Assembly (NCBI GenBank): GCA_022036555.1
Contig: CM039127.1
Span: 51,286,122-51,350,121, forward strand
Source of the DNA: Microstegium vimineum
Taxonomy: Eukaryota; Streptophyta; Magnoliopsida; Poales; Poaceae
DNA length: 64,000 nucleotides
Reading direction: 5' to 3'
Shown: piece by piece, positions 21,814 through 31,574 of the stretch
How positions within the stretch are numbered: the first letter of the stretch is position 1
How the letters are laid out: each line of letters starts with the position of its first letter
Program-made: the position numbers and the translations under genes
Notes under the pieces: generated by a model
What the model was told of the DNA's origin: nothing
Databases searched by the model: none
Seen by the model: the letters and a program-made list of their open reading frames with translations, nothing else

Positions 21814-22702
21814 CACTACTACAGAAATGATTAACTGTGGCAGTCAAAATTGATTAACCGTGGCGGTTATTCCAACCACCACGGATCAATGATCACGGTT
21901 AATAGGGGCATTAATCGTGGCGGTTGAAAGTGACCGCCACGGTTAATGGAATAAAAAACAAAAAAAAACCAGATCCAGACTCGGTTAGGGTTGGATCTTG
22001 GCTGCTGGCCCGCGCGGACGTGCCCCTGGCCCGCGTCATGCGGTCGCGCCACCCCTGCTCGCCGCCGCCACCGTTGCGCAGCTGCGCCGCCCTCGCGCGG
22101 GCCCGCGCCAGCCTCGCGCGGGCCCGCGCCAGCCTCGCGCAGCCCTAACGCCGCCGTTGCGCAGCCTGACGCAGCTCCGCCGCCGCCAGCGCTGAGTCCG
22201 GAGGAGGGGCGCCGCTCGTGCTGAGTCCGAAGGAGGGGGCACCGGGAAAGGGAGGGAGGGGGAGGGGCGCCGGGAAGGGATGGAGAAGGAGGCGCGTCGA
22301 GAAGGGCCGCGACGCTCGCGCCGGTGTGGGGAGGGGCGCGACGCTCGGGTTGAGAGAAGTAGCGGCGGCGGCTGTGTGAGGGAGGGGAGGGGAAGACAAA
22401 TGAATCAGAAAACCCTAACATGCTCTCTTATATATGAGCCCGATACTTTGGGCTTGTTGGGCTAGTAGTTGGGCCCTTATTTCTGGAGGCGGTTGCATTT
22501 AAGACAACCACCTCCGTAAATTCATTTTCCGTGACGGTTATTTATGACCGTCTCAGTTAATAAAAAATAATCGCCTCGGTTAATGCCTCGTTTAAAAAAT
22601 AATCGCCTTGATTAATGCCTCGTTTAACCGTGGTGGTTTATGGTTTTGACCGCCACGGTTAAGATTTTATAAGTGCTATGCAAAATAAATTATGTAGTAG
22701 TG
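21814..22702. mobile_element. Non-autonomous CACTA element, 889 bp
   Basis: The termini are CACTACTACAGAAATG and the inverse of CACTACTACATAATTTATTTTGC. Both ends carry many subterminal repeats of the ACCGTGGCGGTT / ACCGCCACGGTTAAT type, direct and inverted, as in En/Spm elements. The interior 21990-22400 is strongly GC-rich. A minus-strand TATA-like box (CATATATAAG, 22427-22437) lies just upstream of that part. No transposase is encoded. The flanking triplets CAC and CAT are not identical. Confidence 0.85.
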
Positions 22703-22739
22703 CATTGCCTTCGAGCACACAGATGTCTCCGTGCAGTAC

Positions 22740-23240
22740 GTACTACATGTGCCACATCTACTCTACTAACACCAACAATCTACGTAGAAGCCCTCAAGAT
22801 GACATGGAGGCTAGGGCTATTGATTGTCATGCATTTGGATGTGCATAGGATCCACTCCGCTCTGAGACAAGCCGCCATTGGCAGCGGCGGCAATGGGGTG
22901 CTCACCGGATCCATGAGAAAGGGGCCAAGTTCGTTGGCCGCTTTGGACCCGTCCAACCTCACCATTGTAGCTCACCGGATCCTGGGGCATGGAAGTTGAA
23001 GAATGGCGGTGAGCTCTCGTCATGGACACTGTTACTTTAGGGCAACACCGTTGTCACTTAAGATCTAGCTGAGGGGGCCCATAAGACATGTTGGTACCAC
23101 TGCCATTGGGCCAGGGAATATATGCTGCAAGTCCCCTCACGCCACCGTGTTGTTGATCACCCTCACCATCCCACAGACTAGCCTGGACAGATCTGCCGCA
23201 CTAGGGAGATCAGAGGTGGTGGGAAGAGACTTATGAGTGG
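22740..23240. repeat. Transposon-derived segment, paralogous to about 39285-39740
   Basis: The two places share phrases in the same order: GCCACATCTACTCTA, GAGAAAGGGGCCAAG (GAGAAAAGGGCCAAG in the other), TTTGGACCCG and TGATGTCACTTGAGATCT-like words. The open frames in this stretch are not conserved between the copies, so it is non-coding transposon or repeat DNA. Confidence 0.5.
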
Positions 23241-24136
23241 ACGGTTCCTTTGAGGTGCCGTATGTACACCTTGATCAATAGCTAGAGTTTTTCTTAGGGC
23301 TATTGAGGTATACCTATGGAACCTCTCCTTTTATTGTGCTCCTAGTTGCACATCTAGGTCAGCCCTGTTCGGCTGATGGTTTTGTGCAGCTGATAAGTCG
23401 GCTAAAACAACTATTTTATTGTGAGAGAAAATCAATATATCATGCCTTATAAACCGGGCTGATGATAAGCAAAGTTAATTCAGTTTTGTTTAGCACACAA
23501 TAATTCACCAAGTGTGTTTCTTCCCAATAGGGCTTATCATCATATCAACCGTAGCACACGTAGTAAGCATTCGACGGTCTTACAATTGGCATCAATTCTG
23601 TTGCGAAAAGGGACATGCATTATTGAGACAATTCAGTGGATATATATCGATCGTCATCTAGCGTTTGGACCAGATAGCAAATACGTACATTTGGAAATGT
23701 TTCTATAGATATACGATAGCTAGGCAGCATATAAATTAAAAGTAAGCACCTCGACAAGTCGACAGTGCTAGTCCGCATCAATCTGCTATATATTGTCGAC
23801 AGAAAAAAAAAACTTCAGACAATTCAATGGATATATAATTTCAGTCTCCGTGCTATATATCCAGCAAACCATGCGTGCATATGCAAATTTTAGGGTGTTA
23901 CAACGTGATGTGATGCATGCATGGGTCTTACAAGCAAACCGCGGGCTAGATTGGTTTACATACATATATACACACACATACGTACGCAGGCGACATGCAG
24001 TACGTCCTGCCAATTAAGCAGACGGATGATGTAGCAATCCTGAAAGCTAGGGAAGCCTAGCTACACCATAACAAACTTTATTTAGTAGGGGTATTAGGCA
24101 TCTATATGCCTGCTGCATCATCATCGTGGATGCTTG
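23241..24136. other. Spacer with a MITE copy, downstream of gene A
   Basis: About 23364-23475 (CTGTTCGGCTGATGG... GTGAGAGAAAATCAATATATC) is another member of the TGTTCG MITE family. About 24010-24136 is probably the 3'UTR of gene A on the minus strand. Nothing else was recognised. Confidence 0.45.
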
Positions 24137-25493
24137 TTAGTAGTTGCCCTGGTGGTGAGAGTACTGCTTAAACTTGCCCTGGTGTCCCATTGTGTACTTG
24201 CCATGGCTGCCGTAACCACCACCACCACCTCCTCCATAGGCGCCATAGCCATATCCGCCGCCGCCATATCCGCCGCCGTGGTGCTTGTTGTATGCTCCAT
24301 AGCCATAGGCAGGATAAGCTCCGGCGGGAGGTGCTGGTGCTGGCCACCCCATCTGCGCCCCGCCACCACCATAGCCGCCGCCGCCATAGCCTCCGCCGCC
24401 CCACTGACCTCCTCCTGCTGGTATGCATGCATACATATAATTGGTGAGCAGCTCGATCACCAAGTGTCTGTCAATTGACCGAAAAGCTAGCTAGAGCTCA
24501 GAGCACGGTACGTGCCTTGGTATGGTGGTGGGTAGCCTCGCCCCTGTGTAGGAGGAGGATAATAGCCGCCACCGCCACCGACGCCGCCGCCCTCACTGCC
24601 CCAACCTTGTTGATGGTGGCCATACCCATACGACGGCGGCGGCTGTTGTTTTCGAGGAGGGTCAACTACTGCAGATGGAGGAGGCTGCTGCTTGGGGCTC
24701 GCTTTCGGCGGTGGCGGCGGCGGCATGTCCTCCGCCTCTTTATTTGCACTTGGTGGCGGCGGCGGCGGTGGTTCCTGCTCCGGAGCGGGAGGCTTGTTGT
24801 CGCTCTTCACTGAAGGCGGCGGGTAGTATCCGTGTGCCCCACCATCGCCGTCGTCCCAATCATCCACGGGAATGGGACGACGACGAGCAGGCGGCGGCGG
24901 CGGAGGAGGAGCGTAGTATTCATATGCCCCGTCATAATCCCACCCACCGCCACCAACGTACCCCGACGGCGGCGGCGGCTTTCGAGGACCACCGTATCCG
25001 TATCCGTATCCGTATCCGAATCCATATCCACCACCAGCTGCTAGCTGCTGCTGCTTATCGTCATCGCGATCGCCCATGTTCATGGTGCCGTTGTTTTGTT
25101 GACCAACAAACTCCCGCTTGGGCCCCAATTGCATCCCTATATGTTATTATAGCCAAATTTAATTAGACGACAAAAACTTAATTACTCCCTCCATCCTAAA
25201 TTGTAAGACATTCCAAGAATCTTAGAGAGTCAAAGTTTCTCAAGTTTGACCAAACTTATATAACAATATAATAATATTTATGATGTCAAATAAGTATCAT
25301 TAGACTCATTATCAATTATATTTTCATAGTATACCTATTTGATGTTATAAGTCTTTATAGTTTTGTCTATAATTCTTGGTCAAACTTGAGATGTTTTGAC
25401 TCTCTAAGATTCTTGGAATGACTTACAATTTGGGATGGAGCGAGTAGAAAAACTTAAGCTACAACGAGTAGTTAATAATTAGTAATAAATTCA

Positions 25494-25553
<60 letters not shown>

Positions 25554-25772
25554 CCCATCGTCGCTGCTGCTAGCTGCTGCTGCTTATCGTCATCGCGATC
25601 TCGACAACGACCGCCCACGTTCATGGTGCCGTTGTTTTGTTGACCAACAAACTCCCGCTTGGGCCCCAATTGCATCCCTACATGTTATTATAGCCAAATT
25701 TAATTAGACGACAAAAACTTAATTAGAAAAACTTAAGCTACAACGAGTAGTTAATAATTAGTAATAGATTCA

Positions 25773-25810
<38 letters not shown>

Positions 25811-25815
25811 CCCAT
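24137..25815 (-). CDS. Gene A: Tyr/Pro/Gly-rich protein with a duplicated first coding exon
   Basis: My minus-strand model joins 25815-25812, 25677-25555, 25136-24516 and 24417-24137, giving 342 residues in one frame. Exons 2 and 3 begin with the same block (MQLGPKREFVGQQNNGTMN), and every intron in the duplicated part splits codons after ATG-G, so the duplicate stays in frame. Exon 3 then encodes GYGYGYGYGG, PPPPP runs and an acidic patch (DDWDDGDGG). Exon 4 encodes GGGGYGGGGY and GYGYGAYGG repeats and ends HHQGNY. The third intron fits frame only as GC-AG (CAAG/GCACGT) with a CAGCAG acceptor. No signal peptide or known domain is visible. Low-complexity GYP-rich proteins of this kind are variously cell-wall or membrane-surface proteins; function is unknown. 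If exon 2 is skipped, 301 residues result. An alternative is a start at 25134 with only the last two exons. Confidence 0.65.
25185..25444. mobile_element. Stowaway-type MITE inside an intron of gene A
   Basis: The ends CTCCCTCCATCCTAAATTGT and ...AATTTGGGATGGAGCGAG are flanked by TA at 25183-25184 and 25445-25446. Long terminal inverted similarity (CCAAGAATCTTAGAGAGTCAAA on one side, its inverse on the other) makes it nearly foldback. It enlarges intron 2 of gene A relative to the duplicated intron 1. Confidence 0.9.
25496..25550. repeat. (AT)n microsatellite in intron 2 of gene A
   Basis: About 27 AT repeats directly after the splice donor GTAATATAT (minus strand). The duplicated intron has its own shorter tract at about 25774-25808. 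Confidence 0.9.
25774..25808. repeat. (AT)n microsatellite in intron 1 of gene A
   Basis: Counterpart of the 25496-25550 tract in the duplicated intron; about 17 AT repeats. Confidence 0.9.
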
Positions 25816-25947
25816 CGTCGAATTGAAGTTGAAGAAACTAGCTAGCTAGATGATGAAGCTACTGCAGCTGCAGCGGCTTGGTCTTGGGGATGATATGATG
25901 ATGCTGTGGTTGGTTTGGTGTGCATGGAGGACGGACTAGCCAGGCCA

Positions 25948-25957
25948 TTTATATAGG
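25948..25957 (-). promoter_or_regulatory. TATA box of gene A
   Basis: On the minus strand the sequence reads CCTATATAAATGG, about 30 bp upstream of a probable start site near 25920. Genes B and C have TATA boxes followed by the same GGCGA word on the distal side (TATTTATAGGCGA on the plus strand). Confidence 0.6.
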
Positions 25958-25959
25958 CG

Positions 25960-26466
25960 AGGCGCTCGGAGGCTGGCAACTGACATGTGGACCTCGTATG
26001 CAGTGATCGATCTTTTTAGCTTGGGTGTGGATGATAATTAAAAGCCGTTTCTTTTTCTTTGGGTGGAAGGCATAGTATAATCTATCTTTTGACTTATTAT
26101 TATCTACTAGCAAATATGCTCGTGCGTTGTAACGGAAGAAACAAAAAGCTATCAATGCTAATAAAAAATGAGTACATGAGTGTTATATATCTATTTATTT
26201 TTTACCCTTTCTATAAAAAATAGAAGATATGTTTTATTTTATAAATTACTACGATATGTATACTAATATAAGTTAATTATTAATTTTAGATGTATATAAG
26301 AAAAAATGATGAGATACTATACAATGATAAAATTAATTTTTATACTCATGCACCATGTTTATATTGAATTTTGAACTAAAGATGGACCAGTAGAACCTTT
26401 AAAAAAAGAGTAAACAATATTTGTGAAAAAAATAGTATACATACATCAATCAAATAAAATAAAAGA
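25960..26466. other. Upstream spacer of gene A and start of a composite repeat
   Basis: The phrase TACTAGCAAATATGCTCGTG at about 26105 resembles the widely dispersed grass element beginning with GCAAATGTGCCCGTGCGTTGCAACGG. It may start a Helitron-like or other repeat extending to about 27170, where TTATTATTAGGTATAGAT occurs. Ends were not proven. Confidence 0.35.
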
Positions 26467-26640
26467 TCAACTTGGTTGATTAACGGTGTGCATGATGGTG
26501 TTGAGTAGTTGTTGGACTGAAGCCTGTGCGCTCCTGAAGCAGCGGACGTTTCTCTCCTTCCAGAGCTCCCATGCCACCAGGGCGAACAGCGAGTCAGCGC
26601 CCTCCGTTTTGCTCCATGCCATATCAGCCTCCATTGATCC
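26467..26640 (-). pseudogene. LINE reverse-transcriptase C-terminal fragment
   Basis: A minus-strand frame of about 55 codons contains ALVAWELWKERNVRCF, a hallmark of the C-terminal region after the zf-RVT domain of plant L1-type LINEs. It runs without a stop from about 26640 to the TGA at 26469-26467. No upstream reverse-transcriptase domain is present, so this is a truncated remnant embedded in the composite repeat. Confidence 0.6.
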
Positions 26641-27779
26641 CACCAGTCAAACACGGACTCCCTCCCAACAAATCCAATAAATAATAGTCCAAGGCTACGT
26701 ATTTATAGAAAGTCCAAAATATAAATAGAAAATATTTTCCATCTAATATATGCAATATCATATTTTATAGTTTTGTTTATTTTTCTGTTCTAATATACAA
26801 TTCCATAATTTAATATTTTTATTTATTTGCTAACCTCGAGTGTTTGCGTATTTTATAAACGTTAAATAAATAAAATTTCATTTTTTTTTCATGTCAGCGT
26901 TGCTGTTGTGGTGGTAGCTCTTTTTATTAGGGCGTTGGAGACCTCAGTTCGAATCCTGCCATTAGCAAATTTAAAAGTTTTGGCTTTTTTCGGGGGCTGG
27001 AGGGGTCTGCTGGAGTGGGCCGAGTGCTGCTATGGGTGGGTTGGGCCGCCACAGAAGTCGGCCAGCAGGGAGACCGAGTGAATTGTCAGTTGGACGTGAT
27101 TAGAATGGGCTGGACGAAAAAAAGATGTTGAAATTTTGCCTCTTTATTATTAGGTATAGATAAAATAAAACTTTTTGTGAAGCTAATATATTGGAATCTA
27201 AAAAAAACTTTTTGCATATATCCTCCCTATAAGCTAATACGTGATAATGGGTATCGATGCATACACAGATGAACATGCGCCTGTGGCCTAATGGTTCGGC
27301 ACGAGGCCCAATTTTTCTGACCTGACCCAAGCACGACTCGACATAGTGGATAGCGTGCTCGGGCCAGCCTGGCCCGAACGACAAGGCCATGCCTGGGCTG
27401 CTCCCTTAGTTCGGTGGATGGCACGACACGGCCCATAAGCAGCCCGTGCTTGTTATGGACTGCTAAAGGCCCATGTTTCTACAAAACCCTAGGTCCTTGC
27501 TCGATCTCTTCATTTGCGTCGCGCGAGTTGCCTCACGAGATCAAGTTTTGAGCTCGTGCTGCCACACACTCCTCCTCCTCATCCCCTGCTCCTCCACCGC
27601 GTCAGCGTGGCCACAAGCACCGCCGGGAGCCTGCTCCTCCTCCATGCCCTCCCCTCTGCTAGCTACATCGCTAGATCCACGACATCAACAACTCCAAGGG
27701 CGAGGTTTTGAATCATATGTCATTTTACCTTTTCTATATACATATACATAGTTCTTAGATATCAGTATATTGTATACTA
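26641..27779. other. AT-rich composite repeat and spacer
   Basis: About 26925-26965 has a tRNA-like word pair (GGTGGTAGCTC and AGTTCGAATCC, resembling box A and box B) that may be a retroposon head. About 27280-27450 is rich in GCCCGA and GGCACGA words (CGGCACGAGG, GGGCCAGCCTGGCCCGAACG), a dispersed plant element. The frame starting in the TC-rich stretch near 27514 has no known motif. Confidence 0.35.
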
Positions 27780-28443
27780 CACTACTACATAATTTATTTT
27801 GCATAACACTTGAGAATTATTAACCGTGACGGTTAAACCTATAAACCGCCACGGTTAATGCTTGGATTAACCGTGGTGGTAATTTTTTATTAACCGAGGC
27901 GGTTAAAACAACCGCCACGCAAAATCCATTTACGGAGGCGGTTCTCCTTACTAGCCCGCCACGATAAAACAGGCCCAAGCCCATAACCAGGTGCGGCCCA
28001 ACAGGGCACTCAACTATAAATACGAGACTTAGGGTTTACTCCCTCTCCCTCCACCCTCTCTCCCTCACCCAGCCGCCGCCGCCACCCAGGCCCGAGCGGC
28101 GCGCGAGCGCCCCTCCCCCTCCCCCTCCCCTGACGCGCGACGACGTCCCTCCCCCTCCCCCTCCCCCGACGCGCGACGACGCCCCTCCCCCTCCCCCACC
28201 GGCGACGGCGCCCCTCCCTGTCCACCTCCCGCGCCCCTCTCCTCTGCCCTCTCCCCCTCCCTCTGAGGGGCAGCGCGGGTGGCGCTGCCGCGCGTGGGCG
28301 GCCGGTGCGACCAGGTCCGGCGAGGGCGACGCATGGATCTGGGCCTGGATCTGGTTTTTTTCCCTGGTTAATCGTGGTGGTTTTTTCCAACCGCCACGGT
28401 TAATCAGTTTTGACCGTCACGGTTAATGTTTTCTGTACTAATG
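27780..28443. mobile_element. Non-autonomous CACTA element with CTA target duplication
   Basis: The left end CACTACTACATAATTTATTTTGC equals the right end of the element at 21814-22702, in inverted orientation, and the right end is TTTTCTGTACTAATG. CTA flanks both sides (27777-27779 and 28444-28446), the 3-bp duplication expected for CACTA elements. Subterminal AACCGTGGTGG / CCGCCACGGTTAA repeats are present at both ends. The middle is GC-rich and non-coding, preceded by a TATA box. Confidence 0.88.
28015..28023 (+). promoter_or_regulatory. TATA box inside the CACTA element
   Basis: CTATAAATACG, followed about 10 bp later by the word TTAGGGTTT, lies upstream of the GC-rich interior. The sister CACTA element has a comparable TATA and TTAGGGTTT arrangement on its minus strand. 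Confidence 0.4.
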
Positions 28444-28839
28444 CTAGGTGGATCGTAAAATTCATGTGCTTAGAATAGACATAATGATTTATGATTTAGA
28501 ATGGAGGAAGTATAAGCTAGCAAACTCTCCTTTATCACCCTATCTCTATGTGCAATAATCCTAGTCGATCATATGGTGGAGATGCCATCTTCTATATATC
28601 TATAATATCTAATACTAAAGAGTGAAAAATTCTTTCTTCGACAGAGCTGCAAAATCTTTTGTTGCCACCACACCGCTCATGTCATGTCCTCATTATCCGA
28701 GTGCAATTTATATGTGGTCATGTCATATATGTCCAAGTATGCCTTAGAAGCAAACTGATCATATATCAGCAGATTGAGTTTCTTATGGTGGAATCTACCC
28801 ACCTGGTTTAAGTCATCGACTTGACATGGAAGGTGACGT
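28444..28839. other. Spacer with dispersed-repeat similarity
   Basis: The sequence from TATCTATAATATCTAATACT (about 28597) is a frequent grass repeat start. 28645-28695 resembles 4325-4385. No gene seen. Confidence 0.35.
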
Positions 28840-29000
28840 CTCCGTTTATAATGAGGCGTCTGTGGTGACTTCGTGAGTCTCGAAATCTGTCAGCTCAGTT
28901 CTTCGATGGTGCTCATTAACGGTAGAGTTTGCGTACGTGTATTCGTATGAGTGATTATACGTGTGTGTTATGAATGTCTGTACTGTGTAATTCTTAAAAA
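28840..29000 (+). mobile_element. SINE-like retroposon 3' part, plus strand
   Basis: It reads GAGGCGTCTGTGGTGACTTC, then GGTGCTCATTAACGG, then GTCTGTACTGTGTAATTC and an A-run at about 28993-29003, matching the copy at 18400-18720 read on its minus strand. The tRNA-like head is missing. Confidence 0.5.
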
Positions 29001-29003
29001 AAA

Positions 29004-31199
29004 ATGCCCTAGAAAACCAATGTAATTTGCGTGCAATGGACGGAGCCGTGAACCTTAGACAAGTGTAAAGATTCCACACCTCTCTAGTACTGATGGATAG
29101 AGTAGAATATAATTTCGACGACGACCACCGAATAAGGATAGAACATCAAGAGCCCTGGCCTGGGAAACGTAAGAAGCACCTCGAGCTCTCGGAATAGCCA
29201 CCGTGAACGCATCATTCCACCGCTACGTCTCAGCTCGATCGATGACCTCCGGCTAAGTGAGAACATGTGACTGAGTCACGGTGACGGAGACAACGTTAAA
29301 GTAAACAACAAATATCTAGTAGCATATGCCTATATCAAACAACAATTTTAAAACATACAGCACTAAAAGGGTAAGTCGTATTTTACTTTGAAAAAGTTAA
29401 AGAGTAAATGGGTTTTACTGATCAGGGATTCTTCTCCACATTCATTTTCATGAGACGTGGTAAAAAATGCTAAATTTTAGAAATTCTCATAGGTATCTAG
29501 CCATTGATCTAGTACACACTGATCTTCATAAAAAATAATAGTTTTTCTTTACTAAAAGACGATCAATAAGAATAGTCATTGGATATATATTATATTTCCT
29601 AAAAATAATTACCCATCTCTATCATTATAAAAATACTCTTAAATAACGCCTCAAATCATATCTAAATTACACATTGTACCATCATATATGAAAAATAATC
29701 ATTCAATCTTCATCTAAATTATCCATCTATGATACCATGAGAATTAATTTAAAGCAACCCTTAAATTGCATCTAAACTCGCCATATAATACTTCCTTAAG
29801 AAGAACTAAAGCAATCCCATTCATGCTATTATATATGAAAAATAATCTAAAATAGCATGTTCAATTTGTATATAATTACACATATCATATATGTCTTTAT
29901 TAAAAATAATTTAAACTAAAGTCTATATTTTCATCTAAATCACTATCACACATGGTTTTTAGAGAAACAACCATCACTAACTATATGTATGCACATGTTA
30001 TCCCACACCACACATATAATGATAAAAATAGGAAACATAAAACAATACTAAACTAAATAGCGTAAACATATTACACTAAGATATACCATGACATAACAAA
30101 ATGGAACCGATTACTAATTTTCTTTTGGCCATCATTGTCCATAGGGACGGTTGACTGGAGAAGCACTTACCTAGTACTCATTAGAGATTTTTTAGAAGAA
30201 TTTATAAGACCTAACATCTTGTACTCATCCATGATTTTGTTGAAAGATAGAAAGCGTGAGCACCATCAAACTTAACAAGCATACCACGAGTCTATACAAT
30301 GTTCAAAAGGCTTAACATGGATATAGTATATAATCATTTTTAGTTCATCATGTTTCATTTAATTTATTAAACCTAAGTTACTAGGTTATGCTTACAACTC
30401 TCTATGAATAAAAGTAATTAATTAACATCAGGATTACACATATAACCCAAACCGTCCATGATATCAGTTTAAGACTACCTTGGTCCTAGAAAGAATGCAA
30501 CTATGGTATGTGCCAGTTAAAGTATTTTACATTTAACTAGGTTTCTAGTAAATATTATTCACATTTGTAGCTCCAAATTAATTTATTATGGAAATATATT
30601 TTGTAATTAATCTAATTAATGATGTTTATTTGATCTAAAAGTCGTTGTTATTTATACTTTTTAATCTATAGTTGATCATACTTGGTATATTAAACCATTT
30701 TAGTGTTCCAGAATTACATTCTTTTGAGGATAGAGGTAGTATAAAGAATCCGGGCCGCTCAGACCAATCTGTTTTCGGTTACTTTTGTCCACCCCTAGAC
30801 GTGGTGTAGCATATATAGATTCATAGTGAACACGATCTCTCGTATAAATATGGTTGTCTCGAAGCCACATAAAAACTTGAATTATATGTACTTATGTGTG
30901 GGATTGTGACTGTTTCATGTAATATATAGAAACAATTTACTACATAATACGTACAAAGATCAACTCAACACATCTTTCTTTATTACGTCCTGTTGCAACA
31001 CACTGTTGCAACACACGGTGATAATCGTCATAGTATATATATAGATATATAACTTAGTATTAATAAGGTATCCATCAGGATGGATATATATGATGTTCTT
31101 GGAAACCCCCCTCGATCGATCATCAATCAATCCTCATCGTGTAGCCAACAATACTTGCCTTGGCCTTGCCCATCATGCATGCATATGCTTCATTACTCT
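29004..31199. other. Long AT-rich interval without a recognisable gene
   Basis: Repetitive AT-rich DNA with frequent ATCTAAAT and AAAAATAAT words (29450-29960), consistent with degraded transposon DNA. About 31190-30900 is probably the 3' flank of gene B. No conserved frame was found on either strand. Confidence 0.4.
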
Positions 31200-31574
31200 T
31201 TAACCAGCAGGACCGTGTCTGCGCCGCCTGCAGCTGAAGCGATGGCACAGTCGACGGGCAGCGTTTCTTGCCCACGCCATGGCCTTGCTTGCTCCCCCGC
31301 CGCCGCCGTATGCAGGCTCATGATGAGGAGAGTAGTATCCATATCCATATCCGTTTCCATATCCGTATCCGTATCCATACCGGTATGGCTGATGCTGTGG
31401 AGGTGGAGGAGGGCAGCTGTATCCGTATCCATACGCCGGCTGCATTGGAGGCGGGTAGTATGGGTATGCTGCTGCTTCCGGACGGTCGTGTTCGACAAAT
31501 TGCCCCTGCTGTGGTTGGGGATAGAAGTTGAGTGTCTGTTGACCAATGTTTGTATCCTTCTCCTCCATCTCCAT
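31200..31574 (-). CDS. Gene B: Tyr/Pro/Gly-rich protein with basic C-terminus
   Basis: A 124-residue protein begins at the ATG directly after the acceptor TTGTGCAG (minus strand). It has an acidic start (MEMEEKDTNIGQQTLNFYP), a QFVE motif, then YPYYPPPMQPAYGYGY, CPPPPPQHQPYRYGYGYGYG and a C-terminal KAMAWARNAARRLCHRF with a run of Arg. Gene C has the same order: DTNIGQ, QFVE, YPPP/QPAYG, CPPPPPQ, GYGYGY, KAMAW and a basic end. This conservation across two diverged copies argues for a real protein. No signal peptide is visible and the function is unknown. The transcript probably starts near 33550, with a 1.93 kb 5'UTR intron between donor 33508/33507 (GATCG/GTATGT) and 31575. Confidence 0.72.
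   Translation of the reverse strand: MEMEEKDTNIGQQTLNFYPQPQQGQFVEHDRPEAAAYPYYPPPMQPAYGYGYSCPPPPPQHQPYRYGYGYGYGNGYGYGYYSPHHEPAYGGGGGASKAMAWARNAARRLCHRFSCRRRRHGPAG

Noticed and set aside
21867..22421. 184-codon minus-strand frame in the CACTA element
   Set aside because: GC-rich DNA gives open frames on both strands here. The sister element's core does not encode a related protein.
24121..25166. Plus-strand frames across gene A (for example 24675-25166)
   Set aside because: They are reverse shadows of Gly/Pro/Tyr-rich codons on the minus strand.
26925..26965. tRNA gene
   Set aside because: Only box-A-like and box-B-like words are present; no cloverleaf or acceptor stem could be formed.
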